Notes: generated from the sequence alone by a model not told the origin. A DNA stretch of 49,533 bases from Lentisphaeria bacterium (GCA_017462015.1 JAFTRX010000115.1:1-49533); one strand, 5' to 3'; positions 25,951-35,608 are shown, counted from the stretch's first letter. Made by a program: numbers and translations.

Positions 25951-27114
25951 ATGGCAGTAAGAAAAAATTTCATTGACCGGTTCAGTGAGCGTTTTGAATC
26001 CCTGGATTCCGGCAGTCAGCAGGCATATTTGCTCCGGCTTGCCCGCGAGCATGGATTCTTTGAAACGGTGTTCAATGCGATTGATGACGGGTTGCTGGTC
26101 ATCGACCGGGAGTTGAAGATACGCTACTTCAATCGCGCCGCAAGGGAACTGCTGGCACTGCCGCAGGATATTTCCATGCTGCGGCTCTCCCGGCTGCTGC
26201 CGGGGATAGATTGGCAGCGGGTGTTGTGCGATGATGAAAGTTCCTGGAACCGGGTGGTGCGTCAGGAGCTGGAGATCCGCTATCCGGAATCGCGTTTCAT
26301 CCAGTTTTATCTGGCCCCGCTTACGGATAAGACCGGACTTGCCGCCGTTATTCTCCACGATGTCACCGAAAACCGCCGCCGTGCCGGTGCGGAACTGGAA
26401 CAGGAGACGGTCAAAGCGGTTTCCAGTCTTGCCGCCGGGGTGGCGCACGAAATCGGCAATCCATTGAACAGTCTCTATCTCAACTTGCAGATCATGGAGG
26501 AGGCGTTGAAATCTCCGGATGAAAATCAGTTTTCTTCGGAGGAAGTGGTCTCCATGCTGGAAATTTGCAAGAGCGAAGTTGAACGTCTGGACAGTATCAT
26601 CCACTCTTTTCTCGGAGCTATCCGCCCGGGGAAAGGCGAGTTTTCACCGGTCGATTTGCAGGAAACTGTGGTCGAGGTGTTGAATTTCATGCGTCCGGAG
26701 ATCGAAACGAGAAAAGTTGAAGTCAAGTGTTCCTGGAGTACACCGTTTCCGACGGTTCCCGGTAACCGCGAGCAGCTCAAACAGGCGTTTTACAATATCA
26801 TCCGCAACGCGGTGCAGGCGATGAGCAACGGCGGAACTCTCGCTATTTACGGTTACTCCACGCCGGAGTTCCGGGTTTTGGAATTTGCCGATTCCGGCGG
26901 CGGCATGACTCCGGAAGCGCTGCGTGAAATGTTTATCCCGTTCAAAACAACCAAAGCTGGCGGCAGCGGGATCGGAACTATGATAATTGAACGCGTGTGC
27001 CGCGAACACGGTGCCGAGTTCGGCGTGGTCTCTGAAGCGGATCGCGGAACTGTCTTCCAGTTGCGCTTCCCATCCGGCACCCGCTCACGTTTACTGTTGC
27101 GTTCTGAAGGATAG
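25951..27114 (+). CDS. PAS-domain sensor histidine kinase (NtrB/AtoS type, soluble)
   Basis: The 387-aa protein has a PAS domain at about residues 36-145 (NAIDDGLLVIDRELKIRYFN), a HisKA dimerisation domain with the phospho-accepting H166 in AAGVAHEIGNPLN, and an HATPase domain (N box NIIRNAVQAM, G1 FADSGGGM, G2 GGSGIGTMI). No membrane segment is seen, so it senses a cytoplasmic signal or a partner. The HEIGNPLN H-box is typical of kinases paired with sigma-54 activators, but no response regulator lies nearby. An in-frame TTG at 25933 is a less likely start. Confidence 0.9.
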   Translation: MAVRKNFIDRFSERFESLDSGSQQAYLLRLAREHGFFETVFNAIDDGLLVIDRELKIRYFNRAARELLALPQDISMLRLSRLLPGIDWQRVLCDDESSWNRVVRQELEIRYPESRFIQFYLAPLTDKTGLAAVILHDVTENRRRAGAELEQETVKAVSSLAAGVAHEIGNPLNSLYLNLQIMEEALKSPDENQFSSEEVVSMLEICKSEVERLDSIIHSFLGAIRPGKGEFSPVDLQETVVEVLNFMRPEIETRKVEVKCSWSTPFPTVPGNREQLKQAFYNIIRNAVQAMSNGGTLAIYGYSTPEFRVLEFADSGGGMTPEALREMFIPFKTTKAGGSGIGTMIIERVCREHGAEFGVVSEADRGTVFQLRFPSGTRSRLLLRSEG

Positions 27115-27117
27115 CTA

Positions 27118-27205
27118 GCGGCGGTCGCGAACTCGCGTCCTCGACTGAAGCTGAGTCCGCCGATTTGCCCGCGAGGCGGCGCCGCAGGTTGTTTTTTATG
27201 GGACA
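27118..27205. repeat. Partial structured repeat ending in TGGGACA
   Basis: Reverse-orientation fragment of the intergenic repeat family: GAGTCCGCCGATTTGCCCGC, then GGCGCCGCAGG, ending TTTTTTATGGGACA. This terminus equals (inverted) the left end of the element at 45592-45837. The half that normally holds the -35-like sequence is missing. Confidence 0.75.
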
Positions 27206-27220
27206 GTGGTGGACAGCGGT

Positions 27221-27279
27221 GTAATTTTAAGGAAAATTACTGATTTGTGCTTGAAATATCCCGGGGAAAAGGTTACATT
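27221..27279 (+). promoter_or_regulatory. Promoter of the phosphofructokinase gene and an upstream perfect hairpin
   Basis: TTGAAA at 27251-27256 and TACATT at 27274-27279 are 17 bases apart, about 50 bases before the gene. Just upstream is an exact inverted repeat, GTAATTTT-aagg-AAAATTAC (27221-27240), without a following T-run; it could be an operator. Confidence 0.5.
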
Positions 27280-27327
27280 TTATCCGGGTATATATAAACA
27301 TAATGAAAACCTACAAGGAGCATTGAT

Positions 27328-28620
27328 ATGTTGACCAAAGAAGACTTTTTGATTTCATCTCTGGGTGAACGCAACATCCCCTCTCCGGTTGTCGGGCAGA
27401 AGTTTGTTGATGACAACGAGAGTGTGACCTATTTTATGGACCCGGCAGTGATCGCAAAATATACCGCTGAAGGCAAAGCTGTTCCTGCTTTTGAAAAAGC
27501 CGGTGCCCGGGAGATGCTCTATCACAATCCGGCGTGGTGCCGTGCGGCAATACTTACTGCCGGTGGTCTCTGTCCGGGGTTGAATGAAGTTATAAAATTT
27601 TTGACACTCTGCCTTATCCGCAACTATGGCGTGCGGGATATTTACGGTATTCCCTACGGTTACCGGGGGTTGAACCCCGCCCGTCAGCTCCGCCCCATCC
27701 GCCTGACTGAGGATGTGGTCGATCCCATCCATGAGATCGGCGGTTCCATTCTCGGTTCTTCCCGGGGACAGGAGGATGTCAAAATTATTGTTGATTCGCT
27801 CAAGCAGCTCGGCATAAATCTGCTTTTCTGTATCGGCGGTGACGGAACTTCCCGCTGCGCCCATGAGGTCGCATGCGAGATCAAGTCCCGCAAACTTCCC
27901 ATCAGCGTGGTCGCCATTCCCAAAACTATCGACAACGATATCAGCTTTGTTGACCGGACATTCGGTTTTGCCACCGCCGTCCGCGAAGCCGGTCGTTTTG
28001 TCAGCTGCGCCCACAACGAAGCCAAAGGTGCGTTCAACGGTCTGGGATTGATCAAAGTCATGGGACGTGACAGCGGTTTCATTGCCGCGTATGCGGCTCT
28101 TGCCAACCCGTTCATCAACTACTGTCTGATTCCGGAAGAGAAGTTTTCTCTTCGCGGAGAGGATGGCACTAAAGCGCTGTTGCCCCATTTGCTTGAACGT
28201 ATGAACCGCAAGCATCACGCGGTGATAATCGTTGCTGAAGGTGCCGGACAAAACCTTTTTAACAGCGCGGAACGCAAGAAAGATGCTTCCGGCAATATTC
28301 TGCATGAAGATATCGGCATCCTGCTTAAAAATGAGATCAACGCCTATTTCAAAGAGCAGAAGGTTGAACTCAATACCAAATATTTTGATCTTGGTTACAC
28401 CATCCGCAGTGTTTCCGCTGAAGGTGACGATGCGGTCTTTTGCGCCATGCTGGCACAATCTGCTGCCCACGCCGCGATGGCAGGAAAAACCGACGTCATG
28501 GTCGGTCACTGGGGCGGTGAGTTCACCCATGTGCCGATCGCCCTTGCCACCGGACAGCGCAAAAAGATCGATCTGCACACTCCGCTGTGGTCGTGTGTGA
28601 AGTCGCTTACCTGTTTTTGA
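27328..28620 (+). CDS. 6-phosphofructokinase (group III/PPi-PFK-like)
   Basis: This glycolytic enzyme phosphorylates fructose 6-phosphate. The 430-aa protein has GGLCPGLNEVI, GGDGTSRCAHE, the catalytic PKTIDNDISF and MGRDSGFIA motifs. In E. coli numbering it has Gly at 104 (GGDGT) and Lys at 124 (PKTIDND). Asp104 marks PPi enzymes while Gly104 with Lys124 occurs in ATP-dependent long-form enzymes such as those of trypanosomatids, so ATP use is likely although such proteins are often annotated as PPi-dependent. AGGAG lies 7 bases before the ATG. The next gene follows after 25 bases. Confidence 0.92.
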   Translation: MLTKEDFLISSLGERNIPSPVVGQKFVDDNESVTYFMDPAVIAKYTAEGKAVPAFEKAGAREMLYHNPAWCRAAILTAGGLCPGLNEVIKFLTLCLIRNYGVRDIYGIPYGYRGLNPARQLRPIRLTEDVVDPIHEIGGSILGSSRGQEDVKIIVDSLKQLGINLLFCIGGDGTSRCAHEVACEIKSRKLPISVVAIPKTIDNDISFVDRTFGFATAVREAGRFVSCAHNEAKGAFNGLGLIKVMGRDSGFIAAYAALANPFINYCLIPEEKFSLRGEDGTKALLPHLLERMNRKHHAVIIVAEGAGQNLFNSAERKKDASGNILHEDIGILLKNEINAYFKEQKVELNTKYFDLGYTIRSVSAEGDDAVFCAMLAQSAAHAAMAGKTDVMVGHWGGEFTHVPIALATGQRKKIDLHTPLWSCVKSLTCF

Positions 28621-28645
28621 CCTGAAAGAAAGAGGATAATATTTT

Positions 28646-29602
28646 ATGAAACGGATTTTGGTTACCGGCGGCAGCGGTTTTCTGGGGTCGCATTTGTGCG
28701 AAGCGCTGCTTGCCCGCGGCGATGAAGTGATTTGTGTGGACAATCTGTTTACCGGAGCAAAGCGCAACATTTATAAGTTTCTGGATAACCCGAAATTTGA
28801 GTTCATCCGTCACGATGTGACGTTCCCGCTTTATATTGAATGTGACGAAATTTACAATCTCGCCTGTCCGGCAAGTCCGATACATTACCAGAAGGACCCC
28901 GTGCAGACGGTGAAAACCTGCGTTCACGGCGCAATCAATATGCTCGGTCTTGCCAAGCGGTTGAATGCTAAAATTTTGCAGACTTCCACCAGCGAAGTTT
29001 ACGGCGACCCGCTGGTCCATCCGCAGGTCGAAGAGTACTGGGGACACGTCAATCCCATCGGTATCCGTTCCTGCTATGACGAAGGTAAGCGCTGTGCTGA
29101 AACATTGTTCAACTGCTACCGTATGCAGTGCAATCTCCGTACCAAAGTGGTGCGGATATTCAACACTTACGGTCCCCGGATGCATCCTAATGACGGACGT
29201 GTGGTCAGTAACTTTATACTTCAGGCGTTGCGCAATGAAGATATTACCATCTACGGTGACGGTTCTCAGACCCGGAGTTTTTGTTACGTCTCCGATCTGG
29301 TGCGTGGTCTTATGACGATGATGGATACTCCGGATGAAGTCTGCGGTCCCATCAATTTGGGCAACCCGGGCGAATTTACCATCCGGCAGTTGGCTGAAGC
29401 GGTGATCGAACTTACCAACTCCAACTCAAAACTGATTTTTGAACCGCTCCCGTCAGATGATCCCAAACAGCGGCGGCCGGACATCAGCAAGGCAAAAAGT
29501 ATTCTCAACTGGGAACCCACCATTCCGTTGAAAGAGGGGTTGATCCACACCATTGCTTACTTTGAGCAGCTTTTGAAAGATGCCCCCGACTTCTGCCGTT
29601 GA
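28646..29602 (+). CDS. UDP-glucuronate decarboxylase (UDP-xylose synthase)
   Basis: This short-chain dehydrogenase converts UDP-glucuronate to UDP-xylose for envelope polysaccharides. The 318-aa protein has the NAD-binding GGSGFLGSH, the cap [15 protein letters not shown], the active-site [10 protein letters not shown] and the catalytic pair in YDEGK, then [22 protein letters not shown], all typical of UXS-type enzymes rather than epimerases. It has an AAAGAGG site and probably shares the transcript of the phosphofructokinase gene. It faces gltX across a repeat-filled gap. Confidence 0.92.
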   Translation: MKRILVTGGSGFLGSHLCEALLARGDEVICVDNLFTGAKRNIYKFLDNPKFEFIRHDVTFPLYIECDEIYNLACPASPIHYQKDPVQTVKTCVHGAINMLGLAKRLNAKILQTSTSEVYGDPLVHPQVEEYWGHVNPIGIRSCYDEGKRCAETLFNCYRMQCNLRTKVVRIFNTYGPRMHPNDGRVVSNFILQALRNEDITIYGDGSQTRSFCYVSDLVRGLMTMMDTPDEVCGPINLGNPGEFTIRQLAEAVIELTNSNSKLIFEPLPSDDPKQRRPDISKAKSILNWEPTIPLKEGLIHTIAYFEQLLKDAPDFCR

Positions 29603-30072
29603 GTAGAACCGGCGTTGTCTCGCTTGCTCCCGCGAGCCTTTCCGTCGGACGTCGTTTCGGAAAAACTCGCGGATAGCGTCGCGATACTTCCGCCTTGCCC
29701 GCTGGCATTAGCGGGGCTGTCGCCCCGCGCCTCCGGCGGTGAGCTTGTCCAGGTGCGCGCGCGAAGGCTCCAACCGCCTCGCATCACTATTCCAAGATGA
29801 GTTTTTCGGGCGGTTCAATAAACCCTGAACGCTACCGGTACAGAGTATATTTCCAAAACAATTAATTTTGTTTTGCGTAAGCAAAACGCGCGTGCGCAAT
29901 GCGCCGCGCCACCAGTGGGCAGGAATTCAAAACTGCCTGTTCTCGAGCGGCGGATGCATCGTGCGGCAAGGTTGGGGGTAAATCAAGGCGAAGCCGAGGG
30001 AGTGTACGACTGTACTCGACCGAGGATGAGTCCGCCGATTTGCTCCCAAGATTGCCCGCGAGGCGCCGCCGC
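29603..30072. repeat. Composite repeat cluster between UXS and gltX
   Basis: No gene is seen in this convergent gap. It contains, in order: a stretch related to the repeat at 1-360 (29607-29770); the exact inverted partner of 6050-6080 (29771-29801); a copy of the GTTTTGC/GCAAAAC module of 6431-6482 (29866-29918); and a reverse-orientation copy of the structured core (29943-30070) with the hairpin GTAC-gact-GTAC at 30004-30015. It may act as a bidirectional transcript end. Confidence 0.75.
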
Positions 30073-30075
30073 TAA

Positions 30076-31527
30076 TTAAAACTTGGAGAGGGCAGCATCA
30101 ATACGCGCAAGTGAGACCTGCTTGCCGAGGATCTCCATGATCTCTCCCGGACCTCCCGGGGTCACGGCACAACCGGAAACGGCAATACGCGCCTGCCACA
30201 TGGGACGGCCCGCTTTCACGCCGGTCTCTTCGGCAAATTTCGACAGCACATCGCTGATTGCCGCAGCATTCCACTCTTCCAAAGCCGCCAGTCGCTCCCG
30301 GATCAACGGCAGATCTTCTGCACTGTTTTCCGGTGTCGATTTGCTCTTCTTGTGGTTGAAAAGTTCTACGCCATACTCCGGCTGTTCCAGCAAAAATGCG
30401 ATTTTTTCCTGGCAGTCAGCAAACGTTTCCACGCGGGAGTGGAGCAGTGCGGCGATCTTTTCCCAGCTGTCGGCAAGCGGAGAATCTGCGACCGTGGTAA
30501 ACGGCAGCGCTTTACTGGCAAACTCTTCAAAAGGAAGAGCTTTGATGTATTCAGAGTTCATCCATTTCAACTTGTCGTAATCGAACACTGCCGGAGATTT
30601 GTTCAATCCGGCAACGTTGAACGCTTCCGCCAATTCCTTGAGCGTGAAGATTTCCCGGTCGCTCTTGGGAGACCATCCCAACAGGGCGATGTAGTTGACG
30701 ATCGCCTCGGGGAGGTATCCTTCCGTGACCAGATTTTCAAAACTCACTGAACCGTGACGTTTGGACAATTTGGAGACATTACCTTCGGCATCGCGGCCCA
30801 TGATCAGCGGCAGATGGACATACTGCGGGATTTCCCAGTTGAATGCCTGATAGAGCAGATTGTACTTCGGCGTACTGGAAAGATACTCCGAACCGCGCAC
30901 CACATGGGTTATTCCCATCAAATGGTCATCGACTACGTTGGCAAAGTTATAGGTCGGCATCCCGTCCCGCTTCAACAATATCTGATCGTCCAGCACCTTG
31001 TTTTCAATGGTGATCTCACCGAACACGGTGTCGTTGAAGACCGACACTCCATCGCGGGGGATGCGCTGACGGATGACGTGCGGTTCGCCGTTTTTCACCC
31101 GCTCTGCGGCAACTGCGGCATCCAGTTCGCCGCAATGTCCCGGGCAGGGTTCGGCAGCATCGTGAACAGCATTTTCATCTGCGGCTTCGTCATTTTTGTC
31201 GCAAAAGCAGTAATACGCCGCGCCGGAAGCAACCAGCTGTTCAGCATACTGACGGTAAAGTCCTTTGCGTTCACTTTGGATATAGGGGCCGACACCACCG
31301 TCTTTATCCGGGCCTTCGTCATGCTCAAGTCCGGCGCTTTTCAACGTGGCATAAATCACATCCACTGCGTTCTCAACATAGCGCGCCTGATCGGTGTCCT
31401 CGATACGGAGGATAAACTTTCCGGAGGCGGAACGGGCAAGCAGCCACGCATAAAGGGCGGTACGCAAATTTCCGACATGCATAAAGCCGGTCGGACTGGG
31501 GGCAAAACGGGTTCTTACTTCACTCAT
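30076..31527 (-). CDS. gltX: Glutamyl-tRNA synthetase
   Basis: This class Ic synthetase charges tRNA-Glu. The 483-aa length is normal. The HIGH-type motif is PSPTGFMHVGNLRTALY at the N-terminus (MHVG instead of the usual LHIG) and the KMSKS-type motif is KLSKRHG at about residue 249. A cysteine-containing insert (CFCDKN...CPGHCG) sits where many GltX enzymes bind zinc. AAGGA precedes the ATG. It is the last gene of a minus-strand run coaD, IclR-like, GT-C, gltX. No GatCAB or glutaminyl synthetase is nearby. Confidence 0.96.
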   Translation of the reverse strand: MSEVRTRFAPSPTGFMHVGNLRTALYAWLLARSASGKFILRIEDTDQARYVENAVDVIYATLKSAGLEHDEGPDKDGGVGPYIQSERKGLYRQYAEQLVASGAAYYCFCDKNDEAADENAVHDAAEPCPGHCGELDAAVAAERVKNGEPHVIRQRIPRDGVSVFNDTVFGEITIENKVLDDQILLKRDGMPTYNFANVVDDHLMGITHVVRGSEYLSSTPKYNLLYQAFNWEIPQYVHLPLIMGRDAEGNVSKLSKRHGSVSFENLVTEGYLPEAIVNYIALLGWSPKSDREIFTLKELAEAFNVAGLNKSPAVFDYDKLKWMNSEYIKALPFEEFASKALPFTTVADSPLADSWEKIAALLHSRVETFADCQEKIAFLLEQPEYGVELFNHKKSKSTPENSAEDLPLIRERLAALEEWNAAAISDVLSKFAEETGVKAGRPMWQARIAVSGCAVTPGGPGEIMEILGKQVSLARIDAALSKF

Positions 31528-31569
31528 GATATTTTTCCTTTTTTATAAGTCCATCTGCTTAATATATCA

Positions 31570-33411
31570 TCATTTTGCGCTTTTTTCAACAGGTGCTGTT
31601 GATGCGGCTTCCGAAATTCTCTGCCGTACAGCCAACAGATTTTTCCGGATATTTTCATCTCCCGGCACCAGCTTCAAAGCCTGGGCGAAAATCGCTTCTG
31701 CCTGATGCAGTTCACCTCTTATCAGCATGGCGATGGCGCGGTAATTCATACTTTCCAAGACATTCCAGCTGCCGATCGCCTGTGCCGCCATCTCAAAAAG
31801 GTTCGCCGCATACTGTTTGTGCTGGGGATCACGCTTTTGTTTCAAATGCCACGTCGCGGAAGATACGATACAATTCCGGACAAAATCAGCGGGCGAACTC
31901 ACAATGTAAAACCAATCCGGCTTGCTGAGAAATGCGTTTATTCTTGCTATTCCGGCATCGGCATTGCCTTGACGGATCTGAATAAGTCCCAACATTCCCT
32001 CAACAAAATACACATCTGCCGGATGTCCGGTTTTCGCATCCTGAATGATTCTGACATAGCTTAAAGTCTCTTCGATCTTATTGTTTTTAAATGCATCACT
32101 TGCGGCGATTTTCAACGCTCCCAGATGAGGATGCGGTGTATCCAGCATGGCATCTATCTGGGATTTTTTAGTCTTCCAGGCCGGCATATAGGTCGCTGTC
32201 ACTAACAGCAGCGCTCCGAGAAATACCGCCGGGATAAGTTTGACCGTTCTCCGGGATTCCGGAAAGTTCCGGTAAATCATCGTCAACGCCGCCGCCAGTA
32301 TCATCAACACAAACAACGACGGGAAATAACTGTACCGGTCAGCAAAATCCACGTTACCTATCCGCTGAAGATTGCACACCGGAAAAACCGCTGCTCCATA
32401 CAGCAATCCCGCAGGGACGACCGCCCGGGCAAAAAACTCTTTCCACGGATTTTTGACCAGTGAAAACACTATCGCCGTCACCGCTGTTGCCAACAGCAGT
32501 GCCATCGCCCAGAACGATACTTCGCCCGGACGGTACAGCGGGTAACACGGATTCAGCTTCACCGGGAACAGCGTTTTGGCAAAGTAGAGCCAGATGTTGT
32601 AAAACGCCGTAAATATCCGGCTTTCCCCATCGCCACCGGCTGCAGACGAGGCCATTCCGGAACCGAAATCAGCATAAATTTTCCAGTTCAACAGCATATA
32701 TACCGCCGCCGCTCCATACAACGGCAGAACTTTCCGCGCAAAATCCTTTAAATCAAACGGACGTTTGACCACCAGATAACCGATGGTGATGATGACCGGA
32801 AGCGACAGCATCAGCGGTTTGACTGCCGCCAGTGAGATGAACAGCAGTACCGGAGCAAGTATGGAAATTTTATCTGCTTTATACGCTTTGATAAATGCAT
32901 ATATCACCGCCAGTCCCAAGGTCAGCACCATCACATCTTTCCGTTCTGCGATCCAAACGACGGATTCCACCCGTTGCGGATGTACCGCCGCCGCCAGTGC
33001 CGCAAGAAGCGCCACGACCGGGGGAAAAGAGATTTCAGTTTTATTTTTGAACTTCACATTGATCTCCCGCAAAATAAGGTAGAACAGTACCATCGCTCCC
33101 GAATGCCACAAAATATTTTGAAAACGGCATCCGGCATGGAAAAGTTCGCCGCCCCACAGCGTGTGATCCGGAATAAAACTCAATATCACCAGCGGTGAAT
33201 AAAGTCCCACCGTTTTGCTGGTCAGAATGTACTTTATATTGCTCCACGATAAGGTGAACAAATATGATGACCCCACATACGCCGAATCATCCAGCACAAA
33301 GGTTTCATAACTCAAGGACGGCAGGAAGCATATCAGCGCTGCCAAAACGATAATGGCACAATTCATCCGGTCAGGATATTTCCGGTAAAGTTCAGAAAAT
33401 TTTTCCAGCAT
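31570..33411 (-). CDS. Multi-pass membrane protein with C-terminal TPR (GT-C/TMTC-like)
   Basis: The 613-aa protein starts with hydrophobic segments and has roughly ten or more membrane helices to about residue 420, then a soluble part with TPR-like helices (GDENIRKNLLAVRQR near the end). The first loop carries the FVLDDSAYV acidic motif and a later loop HPQRVESVVWIAERKDV, a combination typical of bacterial TPR proteins related to TMTC and protein O-mannosyltransferases. It may therefore transfer sugar from a lipid-linked donor outside the inner membrane; the acceptor is unknown. It lies between an IclR-like regulator (8-bp gap) and gltX. Confidence 0.8.
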   Translation of the reverse strand: MLEKFSELYRKYPDRMNCAIIVLAALICFLPSLSYETFVLDDSAYVGSSYLFTLSWSNIKYILTSKTVGLYSPLVILSFIPDHTLWGGELFHAGCRFQNILWHSGAMVLFYLILREINVKFKNKTEISFPPVVALLAALAAAVHPQRVESVVWIAERKDVMVLTLGLAVIYAFIKAYKADKISILAPVLLFISLAAVKPLMLSLPVIITIGYLVVKRPFDLKDFARKVLPLYGAAAVYMLLNWKIYADFGSGMASSAAGGDGESRIFTAFYNIWLYFAKTLFPVKLNPCYPLYRPGEVSFWAMALLLATAVTAIVFSLVKNPWKEFFARAVVPAGLLYGAAVFPVCNLQRIGNVDFADRYSYFPSLFVLMILAAALTMIYRNFPESRRTVKLIPAVFLGALLLVTATYMPAWKTKKSQIDAMLDTPHPHLGALKIAASDAFKNNKIEETLSYVRIIQDAKTGHPADVYFVEGMLGLIQIRQGNADAGIARINAFLSKPDWFYIVSSPADFVRNCIVSSATWHLKQKRDPQHKQYAANLFEMAAQAIGSWNVLESMNYRAIAMLIRGELHQAEAIFAQALKLVPGDENIRKNLLAVRQRISEAASTAPVEKSAK

Positions 33412-33419
33412 AAATATTT

Positions 33420-34118
33420 TTACTCCTCATTTATCGCCGACATGATATGGCTTGTCAGCATGGAACACTCTATATCAAAACGTTCACGGGAACAACTCTC
33501 CACAGCGTTGCCGTAAAAGCATATTCCCAGCCACATTCTCCGGGAAACAAACGCCGATGCCCAGCTCCACTGCCGCATTGTGTTAGTCCGGAAAATTTTC
33601 TTTTCCCGGATAACCGACTCAAGTTCCCGTTCCAATATCATACGCTCTGTAAAAGATGTTCCGGGGTGTGCCTCGGAAAACAACTGTAAACAGCGCTCTG
33701 CCGGCACTCCGGACATTGTCAGAAGCACCGGTTTCAATCCGTTTTCCCACGGAGTCAACACATGATTCCGGGGGAGAGAATTGGAAAAAAGATTGAACAT
33801 GATCTCTTTCTCCATTCCCGCAAGAACTGTATTCATCTGCATCTTCTCCGAAAATTTACGGATCTCCGGAACCAGCAGCTGATAGTTTCTGGAGTGCATT
33901 TTTGCGCACTCTCCCAGCCGGATAAGCCCGGACGCCGGAGCGACGCGGTAATGGTCTATCTTCTCCAATAAATTCATCTCGGTCATATCGGAGATCAGAC
34001 GGCTCAACGTCGGAAGCGGAATATCCAGTTCTGCGGATAATTCGCTCAAAGTCTGTGCCCCGTTTACCGCGACGATCTCCAATACCTGGTGGAATTTTTG
34101 CAAAAGAAGATTTTTCAT
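33420..34118 (-). CDS. IclR-like transcriptional regulator
   Basis: The 232-aa protein has an N-terminal winged helix-turn-helix (TLSELSAELDIPLPTLSRLISDMTEMNLL) and a C-terminal part with the general outline of IclR effector domains, but with weak similarity there. It overlaps coaD by four bases (ATGA), suggesting coupled translation. An unusual Trp/Arg-rich stretch (TMRQWSWASAFVSRRMW) is seen near residue 182. Targets are unknown. Confidence 0.75.
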   Translation of the reverse strand: MKNLLLQKFHQVLEIVAVNGAQTLSELSAELDIPLPTLSRLISDMTEMNLLEKIDHYRVAPASGLIRLGECAKMHSRNYQLLVPEIRKFSEKMQMNTVLAGMEKEIMFNLFSNSLPRNHVLTPWENGLKPVLLTMSGVPAERCLQLFSEAHPGTSFTERMILERELESVIREKKIFRTNTMRQWSWASAFVSRRMWLGICFYGNAVESCSRERFDIECSMLTSHIMSAINEE

Positions 34119-34594
34119 AAGTTGAGTTTGGCTCTGACCGCCTTTGCTACCGGTTCGGGGACATATTGATCAAAATCGCCGTTGAGACGTGCCACCTCTT
34201 TGACCAGACTGGAAGCTACGAATGAGTTTTTCAGAGTTGGCATCATAAAGATGGTTTCGCACTGGGATTTCAGATTACGGTTGAGCAGAGCCATCTGAAG
34301 CTCATACTCAAAGTCAGAAAACGCCCGCAAGCCGCGCAGGATCGCATCCGCCTGAAAATTATCCATCGCATTGACCAGCAAGCCCTGAAAAGAGACTACT
34401 TCCACATGTTCCAGATGGGCACAGCTGGCTTTTATCAATTCACAGCGCTCCTCCATGGTGAAGAGCGGATTCTTGGCAGAATTGACTGCGACAGCCACAA
34501 TAACCCGGTCAAAAAGTTGTCCGGCACGCACCACCAAATCAAGGTGTCCGTTGGTAAATGGGTCAAAAGAACCCGGATATAATACTGTTTTCAT
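34115..34594 (-). CDS. coaD: Phosphopantetheine adenylyltransferase
   Basis: CoaD makes dephospho-CoA from 4'-phosphopantetheine and ATP. The 159-aa protein has the N-terminal YPGSFDPFTNGHLDLV motif (with the TxGH signature), RGLRAFSDFEYELQMALLNR at about residue 88 and the LxNSFVASSLVKEVA C-terminal motif. CAGGA precedes the ATG. It is divergent from ribF. coaC lies 1.5 kb away on the same strand but in a separate unit. Confidence 0.97.
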   Translation of the reverse strand: MKTVLYPGSFDPFTNGHLDLVVRAGQLFDRVIVAVAVNSAKNPLFTMEERCELIKASCAHLEHVEVVSFQGLLVNAMDNFQADAILRGLRAFSDFEYELQMALLNRNLKSQCETIFMMPTLKNSFVASSLVKEVARLNGDFDQYVPEPVAKAVRAKLNL

Positions 34595-34605
34595 CGTTTT
34601 TCCTG

Positions 34606-34634
34606 TTGCATAATTCGGTTTGACGATGTATAAT
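34606..34634 (+). promoter_or_regulatory. Promoter of ribF
   Basis: TTGCAT (34606-34611) and TATAAT (34629-34634) are exactly 17 bases apart. Transcription would begin near 34641, so the in-frame ATG at 34637 would not be within the message; this favours the ATG at 34667 as the ribF start. Confidence 0.7.
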
Positions 34635-34666
34635 ATATGATTGTTTTAAGGAAAAATCAATTTTTT

Positions 34667-35599
34667 ATGGATAAATTTATTAAATTCAGTACGCCGGAAG
34701 TGCTTTCCGGAATAAAAAAGGGGATAGTTGCCATCGGTGTTTTTGATGGAGTTCATCTTGGACACCGGAAGGTCATCAGTGCCGCGCGGGAGCTGGCAAA
34801 GGAATATTCTGCTGAAGTGGCGGCATTGACTTTCATCCCGCATCCCCGGCAGGTGCTTGCCGGAAACGAGGCGGTTAAACTGCTGATGCCGGAAGATGAA
34901 CGTTTGCTGCATCTTATTGAAAGCGGAGCCGATGTCACCGGAACCATTGCTTTTTCAAAGGAGATCGCCGGTTGGGAGCCGGAACAGTTTCTTGATGAGC
35001 TGGTGAACAGTCTGCCTTTTGAACTTAAAGGGATATGCGTGGGGAGCAACTGGCGTTTCGGCAAACATGGCAGCGGAGACCGGAACGTGTTGACGGACTA
35101 CTGTCAAAAACATGGTATCGCTTTTGTTCCGGTTCCGGTACTTGAGTATCATGGAGCAACGGTCAGCTCATCGGTGATACGTCAGTTGATCCGGGATGGT
35201 GAACTCGCTCTGGCGCAGGAACTTGCCGGACGTCCGGTTCAGCTCCACGGCAAAGTGGTTGCCGGAATGAAGGTCGCCGGGAAAGAGTTGTCTGCACCCA
35301 CTGCCAATCTGGACGTGACATACGGGGTTCTGCCTCCGGATGGAGTTTACGCCGGAACAGCGGAGTTGGAAGGAGAAATTTATCCGGCAGTATTGAATAT
35401 CGGTTTTGCACCGACCTACAATGTCAATGTCCGGAGGGTGGAAATTCATTTCATCGGTTACAGCGGAAACCTTTACGATCGGGAACTCACGGTGTTTCTG
35501 AGCAAATTCATCCGCGCCATCCGCCGTTTTTCCTCTCCGGAGGAGCTGAAACAGCAAATTCTTTCCGACATTGCCGAGGCCGCAAGCGCGGTAAAATAA
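34667..35599 (+). CDS. ribF: Bifunctional riboflavin kinase/FAD synthetase
   Basis: RibF makes FMN and then FAD. The 310-aa protein has the N-terminal nucleotidyltransferase domain (GVFDGVHLGHRKVI at about residue 26, then FIPHPRQVL) and the C-terminal flavokinase domain (GRPVQLHGKVVAGMKVAGKELSAPTANLD with the PTAN motif at about residue 213, and the catalytic Glu in VRRVEIHFIGYSGNLYDREL). The start is set by the promoter position. It stands alone, convergent with coaC. No FMN riboswitch is seen upstream. Confidence 0.95.
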   Translation: MDKFIKFSTPEVLSGIKKGIVAIGVFDGVHLGHRKVISAARELAKEYSAEVAALTFIPHPRQVLAGNEAVKLLMPEDERLLHLIESGADVTGTIAFSKEIAGWEPEQFLDELVNSLPFELKGICVGSNWRFGKHGSGDRNVLTDYCQKHGIAFVPVPVLEYHGATVSSSVIRQLIRDGELALAQELAGRPVQLHGKVVAGMKVAGKELSAPTANLDVTYGVLPPDGVYAGTAELEGEIYPAVLNIGFAPTYNVNVRRVEIHFIGYSGNLYDRELTVFLSKFIRAIRRFSSPEELKQQILSDIAEAASAVK

Positions 35600-35608
35600 A
35601 GCCGCCTG

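Noticed and set aside
34637-34667. ribF start at 34637
   Set aside because: A TTGCAT-17-TATAAT promoter places the message start after this ATG, so the start at 34667 is preferred.
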